NCBI RefSeq assembly: GCF_014334135.1
Contig: NZ_CP060497.1
Span: 2,728,001-2,792,000 of the forward strand
Source: Olivibacter sp. SDN3
GTDB lineage: Bacteria; Bacteroidota; Bacteroidia; Sphingobacteriales; Sphingobacteriaceae
Length of the DNA stretch: 64,000 nt
Direction of reading: 5' to 3'
Shown here in pieces: positions 44,947-53,187 of this stretch (position 1 is the stretch's first letter; every line of letters begins with the position of its first letter). The position numbers and the translations under genes were made by a program. The notes beneath the pieces were generated by a model, which searched no databases, was not told the DNA's origin, and saw only the letters and a list, made by a program, of their open reading frames with translations.

Positions 44947-45507
44947 ATGTTTAAGAGAACTTTATACGCTTTTACCAGTGCAATTAAGGGGTTAAGTATT
45001 ACCCTCAGGCATTTTTTTGCTGCACGTAGAGCACGTAAAGAATTAGATATTAAACAGGAAAATTACTTTGATAAACAGCAAGGAGTGACTACGATTCAAT
45101 ATCCAAAAGAGGAAATTCCGATACCTGAGGTAGCTCGCTACCAATTAGATGTTGAAATTGATGATTGCATCGTATGTGATTTATGTGCAAAAGCCTGTCC
45201 TGTTGATTGTATTGATATTGAAGCCATAAAAGCTACCGAAGCCATAGGGAAAACTTCTGATGGAAGCGTTAAACGTTTATACGCTGCTAAATTTGATATT
45301 GACATGGCTAAATGTATGTACTGTGGACTGTGTACCGTGGTTTGCCCTACAGAGTGTATCACCATGACCGATAATTACGACAGAAGTACTTCTAAATTAG
45401 CAGACTTTATTTACCAGTTTTCTGAAATGAGCGAATCGGAAATCAGCGAAAAAAAGGAAGAATTTGCTCGTGTTCAGGCTGAAAAGGAGGCAGCTAAACG
45501 TAAGTAA
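44947..45507 (+). CDS. nuoI: NADH-quinone oxidoreductase subunit I (2 x 4Fe-4S)
   Basis: A 186-aa ferredoxin-like subunit with two complete 4Fe-4S motifs: CIVCDLCAKACP (Cys74, 77, 80, 84) and CMYCGLCTVVCP (Cys123, 126, 129, 133). They carry clusters N6a/N6b that lead electrons to quinone. The N-terminal amphipathic segment and the charged Glu/Lys C-terminus are usual. It follows nuoH by 97 nt, a gap holding a 12-bp palindrome (TTGCTTAAGCAA, 44850-44861) and two AGCTGATAAT direct repeats. nuoJ starts 4 nt after its stop. Confidence 0.96.
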   Translation: MFKRTLYAFTSAIKGLSITLRHFFAARRARKELDIKQENYFDKQQGVTTIQYPKEEIPIPEVARYQLDVEIDDCIVCDLCAKACPVDCIDIEAIKATEAIGKTSDGSVKRLYAAKFDIDMAKCMYCGLCTVVCPTECITMTDNYDRSTSKLADFIYQFSEMSESEISEKKEEFARVQAEKEAAKRK

Positions 45508-45511
45508 GGAT

Positions 45512-46063
45512 ATGACTATGGAACTGATGCTCTTTTATTTGTTAGCTACAACGGCGGTTGGATCTGCCTTATTGGTTGTAACCATAAAGAATCTCGTTCG
45601 TAGTTTATTTCTTTTTTTTATTACGCTTTTCTCAGTTGCAGGATTGTATATTTTTGCATTGGCAGACTTCGTGGCAATTACCCAAGTGATTGTTTACGTG
45701 GGAGGGGTGCTTGTATTGATGCTTTTTGCATTTATGTTATCTAATAAAGAGTTATTGAATGATTTAAAATCGGGAGTTATGGGGGTTTTTTCCCTTCCAA
45801 ATTGGCAAGGTGCTTTAATCGCTGTCTCATTCTTTGGGGTGCTGATCTATATGGTGCTATTATTTGACAAACAAGAACCTACGTGGATTACTGCTTCTAA
45901 AGATACTAAAGGGTTTATACAAGTGGGAGATGAAACGATTCGATACCTCGGGGTTAACCTCATGACGCGCTATGTTCTGCCTTTTGAAGTAGTTTCCGTT
46001 TTTTTAATGATGGCTTTAATGGGAGCTGCTCATCTGGCGAGAAAGGAGGAGCGTAGATCTTGA
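45512..46063 (+). CDS. nuoJ: NADH-quinone oxidoreductase subunit J
   Basis: An about 183-aa membrane subunit with five helices, including FFITLFSVAGLYIFALADFVAITQVIVYVGGVLVLMLFAFML, shortened here to its hallmark VIVYVGGVLVLMLFAFML, which contains the flexible third helix of NuoJ. The open frame extends back to 45464 inside nuoI, but ATG 45512 (or 45518) gives the expected N-terminus and 4-nt spacing from nuoI. The C-terminal TGA overlaps the TTG start of nuoK (TTGA at 46060-46063). Confidence 0.93.
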   Translation: MTMELMLFYLLATTAVGSALLVVTIKNLVRSLFLFFITLFSVAGLYIFALADFVAITQVIVYVGGVLVLMLFAFMLSNKELLNDLKSGVMGVFSLPNWQGALIAVSFFGVLIYMVLLFDKQEPTWITASKDTKGFIQVGDETIRYLGVNLMTRYVLPFEVVSVFLMMALMGAAHLARKEERRS

Positions 46064-46365
46064 TCACCTTAACCCATTTTTTAATTGTTAGTGCACTACT
46101 TTTCGTCATAGGATTATATGCAGTATTGGCTAAAAGAAATGCTGTTCTCGTACTTGTGGGTATTGAGTTGATGATTAATGCTGCGGTGCTTAACTTGGTG
46201 TCTTTTGGGAGATATGACAAAGCACTGTATGGTGGGCAAACATTTGCACTTTTTGCTATTGTGCTTGCAGCGGCATCCGTAGCTGTTGCCTTAGCAATTA
46301 TCCTCAATGTGTATCGATACTATAAGAATATAAACCCTCATGATATCAGGGATTTAAAAGATTAA
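46060..46365 (+). CDS. nuoK: NADH-quinone oxidoreductase subunit K
   Basis: A 101-aa, three-helix membrane subunit of standard length. It has the conserved VLVGIELMINAAVLNLV helix with its membrane Glu and ALAIILNVYRYYK near the end. NuoK forms part of the proton channel next to NuoJ. It starts with TTG overlapping the nuoJ stop, implying translational coupling, and nuoL begins directly after its stop codon. Confidence 0.93.
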   Translation: MITLTHFLIVSALLFVIGLYAVLAKRNAVLVLVGIELMINAAVLNLVSFGRYDKALYGGQTFALFAIVLAAASVAVALAIILNVYRYYKNINPHDIRDLKD

Positions 46366-48414
46366 ATGAGCCTCCTGAACCACATATCATTGAATGTTTT
46401 CCTTTCACTAATGGTGTTGATTGCTCCGCTATGTGCTTTCATGGCCACTGTCTTTGGAGGTAGAAAAATTAGCGGTGGTCTTCTCGCAGTAACAGCCATG
46501 TGTATCAGTGTTATTGGGTCTATAGTGGTTTTTGTAAATGTGTGGAACGGAGAGCAGATACATGAGCAGATTACATGGTTTACCGTTGGTGCCAACGAAT
46601 TTAAAGCAGGTATTATATTAAATAATCTGTCGGTGCTAATGATGGTGTTAATTAGCGTAGTAGGTTTGCCTGTGCATATTTATTCTGTTTTTTATATGAA
46701 GGGAGACCCTGGGATTCATCGATATTGGATGTACCTCAGTTTGTTCTGCTTTGCTATGTTGGCTTTAGTTATGGCCGACAGCTTATTGCTCATGTACGTT
46801 TGTTGGGAGCTAGTGGGTTTTGCTTCCTACTTATTAATCGGGTTTTGGTTTACAAAAGAGGCGGCAATCCGCGCCAATAAAAAGGCTTTTTTGATTAATA
46901 GAATAGGTGATTTGGGATTTCTTATCGGAATATGCATCTTATATTCACAGTTTCAAACGCTTGACGTTGAGTTGCTTTTTGGCGAACAGGGGTTTATAAA
47001 TCAGGCAGTGAATGACGGTGTGCGATGGCAATTTCGGGGGGCATCCGTACCAGCTGTTTGGCTCACCTTAGCAGGAACAGCGTTTTTTATGGGTGCTATG
47101 GCAAAATCCGCCCAATTTCCCTTTCATATATGGTTGCCGGATGCTATGGAGGGGCCTACCTCAGTTTCTTCGTTAATTCATGCTGCTACAATGGTTGCTG
47201 CCGGTGTATTTATGCTGGTTCGCATATCACCACTTTTTGATGCCACTGTTTTGCTTATGATAGGCAGTATAGGTGCTTTTACAGCTTTTATGGCGGCAAC
47301 AATCGCTTTGACGCAATATGATATCAAAAAAATATTAGCCTTTTCTACTATATCGCAGTTAGGATTCATGATGGTGGCCATTGGAATTGGGCAATATGGC
47401 GTAGCGATGTTTCATTTGGTAACCCATGCTTTTTTTAAATGTTTACTGTTCCTGGCTGCCGGTGCCATCATTCATGAGATGCATCACGTGAGAGATCAGA
47501 ACCAATTAGATTTTGATCCGCAAGACATACGGAATATGGGCGGGTTAAGAAAGTATATGCCAAAAACATTCCGTTTGACATTGATCGCAGCGTTGGCTCT
47601 AGCGGGTTTACCACTAACCGCAGGCTATCTTTCAAAAGATGCTATTTTAATTTATGCTTTTGAATGGGCAGAATGGAGGTCTAACATCTGGATGATTGTT
47701 CCGGTGTCATTGTTACTAACCAGTGCACTTACGGCATTTTATATTGCGCGCTTGGTGTTTAAAGTGTTTTATGGTAAATTCCGTTTAGCTTTAAATTATC
47801 AAAAAACCATCGCTTTATATGAAGCTCCGGTAGGGATGCGCTATCCTATGACTTTCTTAGCCTTGTGCGCATTATTTCCTTTATTTTCCTATAATCCATT
47901 GGTTTTTGAAAATGTATGGCTACTCAATGGATTTGATAAAACGGAAGCTTTACAACGCGTAAATATTTATCATACGGTGGTTCCCGCAGCGGTGAATAGC
48001 ATAAGTATTATCGTTATTTTTGTAGCTTGGCGATGGTATGCCCGGCTTAAATACCCCCTAAAAGGCACCGGTGTTTTTTTTAAGTTTTCCCTTAACCAAT
48101 GGTATTTAGATGCGGTTTATCACAAATTAATAATAAAGGTTGTCAAGTGGTTTTCCCGTATTTTATATGCTTTTGATCGTACGTTTGTAGACGGGTTGGT
48201 GGATAAACTTGGTAGGGCAATTCCTTTATTGGCAAATATGGTTGAGTGGGTAGATCGTAAATTGGTAGATGGTGTGGTGAATGGAGCAGGAACGCTATCC
48301 AACATATTGGGCGATACATTTAGAAATGCAAAAAGCGGAAGAGTTCAACAATACCTATTTAGCATGTTCTTGTTTTTTTTAATTATACTGTTTTTAGGGA
48401 TTAGTTTTTTTTAG
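46366..48414 (+). CDS. nuoL: NADH-quinone oxidoreductase subunit L
   Basis: A 682-aa antiporter-like proton-pumping subunit. Typical segments are CWELVGFASYLLIGFW, AKSAQFPFHIWLPDAMEGPTSVSSLIHAAT (key residues in SAQFPFHIWLPDAM and TSVSSLIHAAT), STISQLGFMM and HAFFKCLLFLAAGAIIHEMH. The C-terminus has the long lateral helix and anchor expected for NuoL. Its ATG directly follows the nuoK stop with no gap. Confidence 0.97.
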   Translation: MSLLNHISLNVFLSLMVLIAPLCAFMATVFGGRKISGGLLAVTAMCISVIGSIVVFVNVWNGEQIHEQITWFTVGANEFKAGIILNNLSVLMMVLISVVGLPVHIYSVFYMKGDPGIHRYWMYLSLFCFAMLALVMADSLLLMYVCWELVGFASYLLIGFWFTKEAAIRANKKAFLINRIGDLGFLIGICILYSQFQTLDVELLFGEQGFINQAVNDGVRWQFRGASVPAVWLTLAGTAFFMGAMAKSAQFPFHIWLPDAMEGPTSVSSLIHAATMVAAGVFMLVRISPLFDATVLLMIGSIGAFTAFMAATIALTQYDIKKILAFSTISQLGFMMVAIGIGQYGVAMFHLVTHAFFKCLLFLAAGAIIHEMHHVRDQNQLDFDPQDIRNMGGLRKYMPKTFRLTLIAALALAGLPLTAGYLSKDAILIYAFEWAEWRSNIWMIVPVSLLLTSALTAFYIARLVFKVFYGKFRLALNYQKTIALYEAPVGMRYPMTFLALCALFPLFSYNPLVFENVWLLNGFDKTEALQRVNIYHTVVPAAVNSISIIVIFVAWRWYARLKYPLKGTGVFFKFSLNQWYLDAVYHKLIIKVVKWFSRILYAFDRTFVDGLVDKLGRAIPLLANMVEWVDRKLVDGVVNGAGTLSNILGDTFRNAKSGRVQQYLFSMFLFFLIILFLGISFF

Positions 48415-48433
48415 TCCTTGATATGTTATTATT

Positions 48434-50035
48434 ATGAGCTGGTTGTCTATCTTAATTTTTTTGCCATTATTGGCTGCTCTAGTGATGTTGGTTTTGCCAA
48501 CAGCGTTGAAAGCTAGTTTTAAATATATTGCAGCCGGCATTTGCACAGTGCAGCTGTTGCTGTCCGCTTATTTATATTACCAATTTAACGATGGTTTCGG
48601 TGGTGTGAATGTATTGGAATCGTATCAGTTTGTAGAGCAGCTTCCATGGATAAGAATGAACTTGGGAGCTTTAGGTACATTGGAAGTAGACTATCTAGTA
48701 GGGGTTGACGGACTCTCTATACTATTCTTGTTTTTAACGGCGCTTGTCATGCTCGTGGCGGTTGTGGCATCATGGACGATGGAAAAGCAGCTTAAGGGCT
48801 ATTTTGCCTTATTGATGCTGTTAAATACCGCCGTAATGGGAGTTTTTGTGGCACTTGACTTTTTCCTGTTTTATGTGTTCTATGAAGTGATGCTGTTGCC
48901 ACTTTATTTTCTTATAGGCATATGGGGCGGCGCACGTAGAGAATATGCGGCCATAAAGTTTTTCCTTTATACGTTATTGGGCTCAGTGTTTATGTTACTG
49001 GTGATGGTGGGTTTATATTTCTCCGTAATAGACCCATTAACAGGAAGCCATACCTTTAACATGCTGCATATGATGAACCCCGACAATATTGTTAAGGAAT
49101 CCATTTTTTCACCTATTGCCCATCAGGAGTTGTTCGGAGTATCTGCTCGTTTATTAGCATTTATTGTCCTGTTTATCGCCTTTGGTATAAAAATTCCTAT
49201 CGTACCTTTACATACTTGGTTGCCGGATGCACATGTGGAGGCTCCTACTCCGGTTTCTATCATTCTGGCAGGAATCCTGTTAAAAGTTGGCGGATATGGT
49301 ATTTTGCGTATTTGCTTTGGTATTTTCCCTGATCAAGCCATCGAAAGTGCGTGGTGGTTGGGGTTGATTGGCGTGGTGTCGATTTTGTATGGGGCACTAA
49401 ATGCATTAGCGCAGCAAGATCTTAAAAGGTTGGTGGCTTATTCGTCTGTGTCGCATATGGGCTTTGTGTTGTTAGGTGCTGCTTCGATGACACCCGAAGG
49501 AGTAAGTGGAGCGATATTTCAGATGGTGAGTCATGGCTTTTTATCGGCTATGTTGTTTTTTTTGGTAGGGGTACTATATGATCGGGTGCACGACAGGATG
49601 ATTTATAATTTTAGAGGACTGGCCTCCATTATGCCAAAATATACGGTGTTTGTTGCGGTCGGATTTTTTGCATCTTTGGGACTTCCAGGTTTTTCTGCAT
49701 TTATCGCAGAAGCGTTCACTATCATTGGCGCTTTTAATTCGGAAAGTGTTAACGGTTTGTTGCCTCGATGGATGGCCGTTGGAGGGTCAGTCGGTATCCT
49801 ATTAAGTGCCGCTTATTTCCTCTGGACATTGCAGCGGATGTTTTTTGGCAATACGAGGTTGAAGGGAGGTGAGGACTGGCGAAAGCAATTAAGGGACGTT
49901 GATAGGCGTGAAACAATTGTTTTGGTTCCTATGGTGGTTTTTGCATTACTTTTGGGTATAGTTCCTTTCTTAGCTTTTGAAAAAATTAACACATCAGTAC
50001 TTTCATTAATTGAATTGATGGGGGTTTCTAAATAA
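48434..50035 (+). CDS. nuoM: NADH-quinone oxidoreductase subunit M
   Basis: A 533-aa antiporter-like membrane subunit. Diagnostic segments are FYVFYEVMLLPLYFLIGIWG with its membrane Glu, KIPIVPLHTWLPDAHVEAPT, SSVSHMGFVLLG and MVSHGFLSAMLFFLVG. It pumps protons in the membrane arm between NuoL and NuoN. It follows nuoL by 19 nt and precedes nuoN by 25 nt. Confidence 0.97.
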   Translation: MSWLSILIFLPLLAALVMLVLPTALKASFKYIAAGICTVQLLLSAYLYYQFNDGFGGVNVLESYQFVEQLPWIRMNLGALGTLEVDYLVGVDGLSILFLFLTALVMLVAVVASWTMEKQLKGYFALLMLLNTAVMGVFVALDFFLFYVFYEVMLLPLYFLIGIWGGARREYAAIKFFLYTLLGSVFMLLVMVGLYFSVIDPLTGSHTFNMLHMMNPDNIVKESIFSPIAHQELFGVSARLLAFIVLFIAFGIKIPIVPLHTWLPDAHVEAPTPVSIILAGILLKVGGYGILRICFGIFPDQAIESAWWLGLIGVVSILYGALNALAQQDLKRLVAYSSVSHMGFVLLGAASMTPEGVSGAIFQMVSHGFLSAMLFFLVGVLYDRVHDRMIYNFRGLASIMPKYTVFVAVGFFASLGLPGFSAFIAEAFTIIGAFNSESVNGLLPRWMAVGGSVGILLSAAYFLWTLQRMFFGNTRLKGGEDWRKQLRDVDRRETIVLVPMVVFALLLGIVPFLAFEKINTSVLSLIELMGVSK

Positions 50036-50060
50036 TAAATTTGCGCAGAATATAAGCGTC

Positions 50061-51536
50061 ATGAAAGAATATATACCGCATATAAGTGATTTGATAGATT
50101 TGGTGATAGAGGGACTGGCCTTTTTACTTCCTGAATCTATACTTACCATTGCCTTCTTGATAAGTATATTTTCTGGAGTTTTTGTAAAGAATAATTCGTT
50201 TATAACGTGGTTAATAACTATGGTGGGGTTACTGTTGGCGGGTATGGCTACGGTTTATCAGTTACACTCACCAGCCGATGAACCCGTGTTTTTTGATATG
50301 ATCCTCCCGGATACCACCGGTGCCAAGATTAAAATTCTGATTACTTTGTCCGGACTCTTATTTGGTTCTTTTTTATTTTACAGTAAAGTGTTCAAAACTT
50401 ATGAGAAAGGGATCGCTGATTTATTGAGTACCCTCTTAGCGCTACATGTAGGAATGAACTTAATGGCTATGTCTGTCAATTGGCTGATGACTTATATCGC
50501 TGTCGAAATGGTTTCAATAGGTTCATATATTATGGTGGGTGCTTTTGTGATTGGAAAGAATCAAAGTGAGGCAGCAATGAAATATGTACTATTTGGTGCC
50601 GTTTGTTCTGCTATGATGTTGTATGGTATATCTTTTCTTTACGGATATACAGGTAGTCTTTCGTTTACTGGAGAAAACCACTTAATAGCTTTGGCAGAAA
50701 TGCCTGTGCCGTTGTTATTGTTTGCTATGTTATTGGTATTGACAGGAATCGGATTTAAATTGTCTTTTGTGCCTTTTCATTTTTGGAGTCCTGATATTTA
50801 TCAAGGTGCGGCTACGCCAGTGGTAGCTCTTTTGTCGACAGCTCCTAAAATTGCGGCGATCGTACTGTTAGCGCGCTTTGTATCGGCATGGTCTATGTTT
50901 ATGATGCCGGTGGTAATTTTCTATATGTTGGTATTTTTTGCTGTAGCCAGTATGGTAGTAGGTAACTTTGTCGCAATTAGACAGCATAACTTAAAACGGA
51001 TGATGGCCTACTCTTCTATTGGTCATACCGGTTTTTTAATGATGATCGTTCTTTCAGGTCTCGAACAATCCGTTAATGTTTTGCTGTATTATTTGTTAAT
51101 CTATACCATCATGAATATGGGCGTGTTTATGCTGGCGTCCTATTTTGAAGAAAGGCTGGGTGTAGTAGACGTAAATCAGTTTCGAGGTCTAGGGAAGGTG
51201 TATCCTACATTAACAATGGCCATGACTATTTTTATGGTATCCCTAATAGGTTTACCTCCCACTGCTGGCTTTATTGCAAAGTTATTAGCCTTCTCTGCTG
51301 CATGGGATGTTTATACGCATGGAGGTGACATGGCCTGGTTAGTACTCTTAGCAACCGGCGCAGTTACTACAGTAGTCGCATTGTTTTTTTATTTTAAGAT
51401 TCCACTTAACGCCTTCCTGCGTAACAGTGAAGTTGATTATCCTAAATCGCCTGTTAATGGCCTCGTGGTGATAGCTCTGCTTTTGTCATTCTTCACCTTG
51501 ATTCTGGGCATTTTTCCCTCCATTATGCTGAACTAA
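50061..51536 (+). CDS. nuoN: NADH-quinone oxidoreductase subunit N
   Basis: A 491-aa antiporter-like subunit with about 14 membrane helices. Visible motifs are TYIAVEMVSIGSYIMVGAF, the KLSFVPFHFWSPDIYQGAAT loop, AYSSIGHTGFLMM and LIGLPPTAGFIAKLLAFSAA. It is the last gene of the nuoHIJKLMN run. No clear terminator follows, but amt has its own promoter downstream. Confidence 0.97.
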   Translation: MKEYIPHISDLIDLVIEGLAFLLPESILTIAFLISIFSGVFVKNNSFITWLITMVGLLLAGMATVYQLHSPADEPVFFDMILPDTTGAKIKILITLSGLLFGSFLFYSKVFKTYEKGIADLLSTLLALHVGMNLMAMSVNWLMTYIAVEMVSIGSYIMVGAFVIGKNQSEAAMKYVLFGAVCSAMMLYGISFLYGYTGSLSFTGENHLIALAEMPVPLLLFAMLLVLTGIGFKLSFVPFHFWSPDIYQGAATPVVALLSTAPKIAAIVLLARFVSAWSMFMMPVVIFYMLVFFAVASMVVGNFVAIRQHNLKRMMAYSSIGHTGFLMMIVLSGLEQSVNVLLYYLLIYTIMNMGVFMLASYFEERLGVVDVNQFRGLGKVYPTLTMAMTIFMVSLIGLPPTAGFIAKLLAFSAAWDVYTHGGDMAWLVLLATGAVTTVVALFFYFKIPLNAFLRNSEVDYPKSPVNGLVVIALLLSFFTLILGIFPSIMLN

Positions 51537-51654
51537 AAAATCTCGTTGTTACTACTTCCTTTTTATGTGGTAATCGGTTTATTTTTGTTTTTTTAGATAT
51601 TTTGTTTACATTTTTGTATGTAAAAATGCATTTATATAAAAAAATGTTAATTTT

Positions 51655-51688
51655 TTTGTTATTTATTTTTAACAATTCTATATATTTG
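51655..51688 (+). promoter_or_regulatory. Promoter of amt (TTTG-N22-TATATTTG)
   Basis: -33 TTTG at 51655-51658 and -7 TATATTTG at 51681-51688. The predicted transcript starts after the upstream in-frame TTG/ATG codons, which supports ATG 51713 as the true amt start. Confidence 0.65.
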
Positions 51689-51712
51689 GACAAAAAAGTA
51701 AAAAAATTGATT

Positions 51713-53029
51713 ATGAAATCTAAAAAATCAACTATTCCATTTGTTTTTCTGTTGTTATTGGTTGTTTTGTGTTTGTTTTTTCCGTCAATACCGATAAATG
51801 TAGGTGGTGAATCTAGTTATGATGCTGCTGATGTAGCCTGGATGTTAACATCTACAGCGTTAGTGTTAATCATGACGCCGGGTTTAGCATTTTTTTATGG
51901 CGGAATGGTTAAAAAGAAAAATGTCATCTCTACCATGCTGCAAAGCTTCATATGTATGTGTTTAATTGCAGTTGTTTGGGTGATTTTTGGTTTTAGTTTA
52001 GTGTTTGGAGAGTCTCTATATGGAGTTATTGGTAATCCTGCGACGTATTTTATGTTTAACGGAGTGATTGGCGGACCGAATTGGTCTGGTGCCCCTACCA
52101 TACCGTTTGCACTTTTTGCGATGTATCAGCTCAAATTTGCTATTATAACACCAGCGTTAATAACTGGTGCGTTTGCAGAACGTATTCGCTTTACGTCATA
52201 TATTCTGTTTGTTTGTTTGTTTTTTATCTTTATTTATGCCCCATTAGCACACGCTACTTGGCATCCAGAGGGTTTGCTGGCAAATATGGGCGTATTAGAT
52301 TTTGCAGGTGGTACTGTTGTTCACATGTCTGCTGGTGTGACCGCTTTTGTATCGGCTATTTTTCTTAAAAGAGGTAATAGTAACGGTCATGACCCTGCTC
52401 GTGTAACTTATGTATTGATCGGTATGGGTTTACTTTGGTTTGGCTGGTTTGGTTTCAACGCTGGCTCTGCTTTTGGGGCGAATGACTTAGCAGCTTCTGC
52501 TCTAGCAACTACTACGACAGCATCAGCTGCGGCTGCTTTGGCATGGATCTTTTTTGATGCAGCGCGAGGGAAAAAACCAACAGCCATGGGAGTTTCTATA
52601 GGGGTAGTTGTTGGCTTGGTGGCGATTACGCCAGCTGCAGGCTTCGTTACTGTTCCTCACTCCTTAATAATAGGGGTAGTAACCTCGATCATCTGCAATT
52701 TGTTAGTTGAATGGCGTACTACTCGCTCCAACGTTGACGATACGTTGGATGTGTTTCCAAGCCATGGAGTAGGGGGGATGATAGGAATGATTTTAACGGG
52801 GGTGTTCGCAACAAAAACTATTAATCCTGATATTGATACGAACGGTTTGTTTTTTGGTGAAACAACGTTGTTTTGGGCACAAGTAATAGGATTAATTGGG
52901 GCTGTGGCCTATACATTTATAGTAGCCTTTATTCTGTTAAAAATTACGAATACAATCAGCAAGTTGCGTGTTTCCCCAGAGGAGGAGGAAGTGGGGCTTG
53001 ATATTAGTCAACATGGCGAGAAATTATAA
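51713..53029 (+). CDS. amt: Ammonium transporter (Amt/MEP/Rh family)
   Basis: From ATG 51713 the protein has 438 aa. A first hydrophobic segment, possibly a cleaved signal helix, is followed by 11 membrane helices. Family motifs are DVAWMLTSTALVLIMTPGLAFFYGGMV, quoted here by its key FFYGGMV end, the FAGGTVVHMSAGVTAF block with the first pore His, and FPSHGVGGMIGMILTG with the second pore region. It takes up ammonium across the inner membrane. The frame is open back to 51602, but a good promoter lies inside that extension. No glnK gene is adjacent. Confidence 0.95.
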   Translation: MKSKKSTIPFVFLLLLVVLCLFFPSIPINVGGESSYDAADVAWMLTSTALVLIMTPGLAFFYGGMVKKKNVISTMLQSFICMCLIAVVWVIFGFSLVFGESLYGVIGNPATYFMFNGVIGGPNWSGAPTIPFALFAMYQLKFAIITPALITGAFAERIRFTSYILFVCLFFIFIYAPLAHATWHPEGLLANMGVLDFAGGTVVHMSAGVTAFVSAIFLKRGNSNGHDPARVTYVLIGMGLLWFGWFGFNAGSAFGANDLAASALATTTTASAAAALAWIFFDAARGKKPTAMGVSIGVVVGLVAITPAAGFVTVPHSLIIGVVTSIICNLLVEWRTTRSNVDDTLDVFPSHGVGGMIGMILTGVFATKTINPDIDTNGLFFGETTLFWAQVIGLIGAVAYTFIVAFILLKITNTISKLRVSPEEEEVGLDISQHGEKL

Positions 53030-53077
53030 CCAACCAAAAACAATAACTAGAAATTAGCTAGTTTACGTGCTGATTAG

Positions 53078-53105
53078 AAGGCCCTTTTTTTGGGCCTTTA
53101 TTATT
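53078..53105 (+). terminator. Rho-independent terminator after amt
   Basis: AAGGCCC (53078-53084) pairs with GGGCCTT (53092-53098) around a 7-nt T loop, followed by TATTATTTT. It lies 48 nt after the amt stop. Confidence 0.85.
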
Positions 53106-53140
53106 TTACATTGAAGTGTTTATTTTTAGACTGCTTTTCT

Positions 53141-53170
53141 TTTGCAAAGCCATATAAAAATGTAATTTTG
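53141..53170 (+). promoter_or_regulatory. Promoter of the purF-like gene (TTTG-N18-TAATTTTG)
   Basis: -33 TTTG at 53141-53144 and perfect -7 TAATTTTG at 53163-53170, ending 17 nt before the ATG. It is among the best matches to the Bacteroidota consensus in the window. Confidence 0.8.
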
Positions 53171-53187
53171 CATGCTCAATTCCAAAT

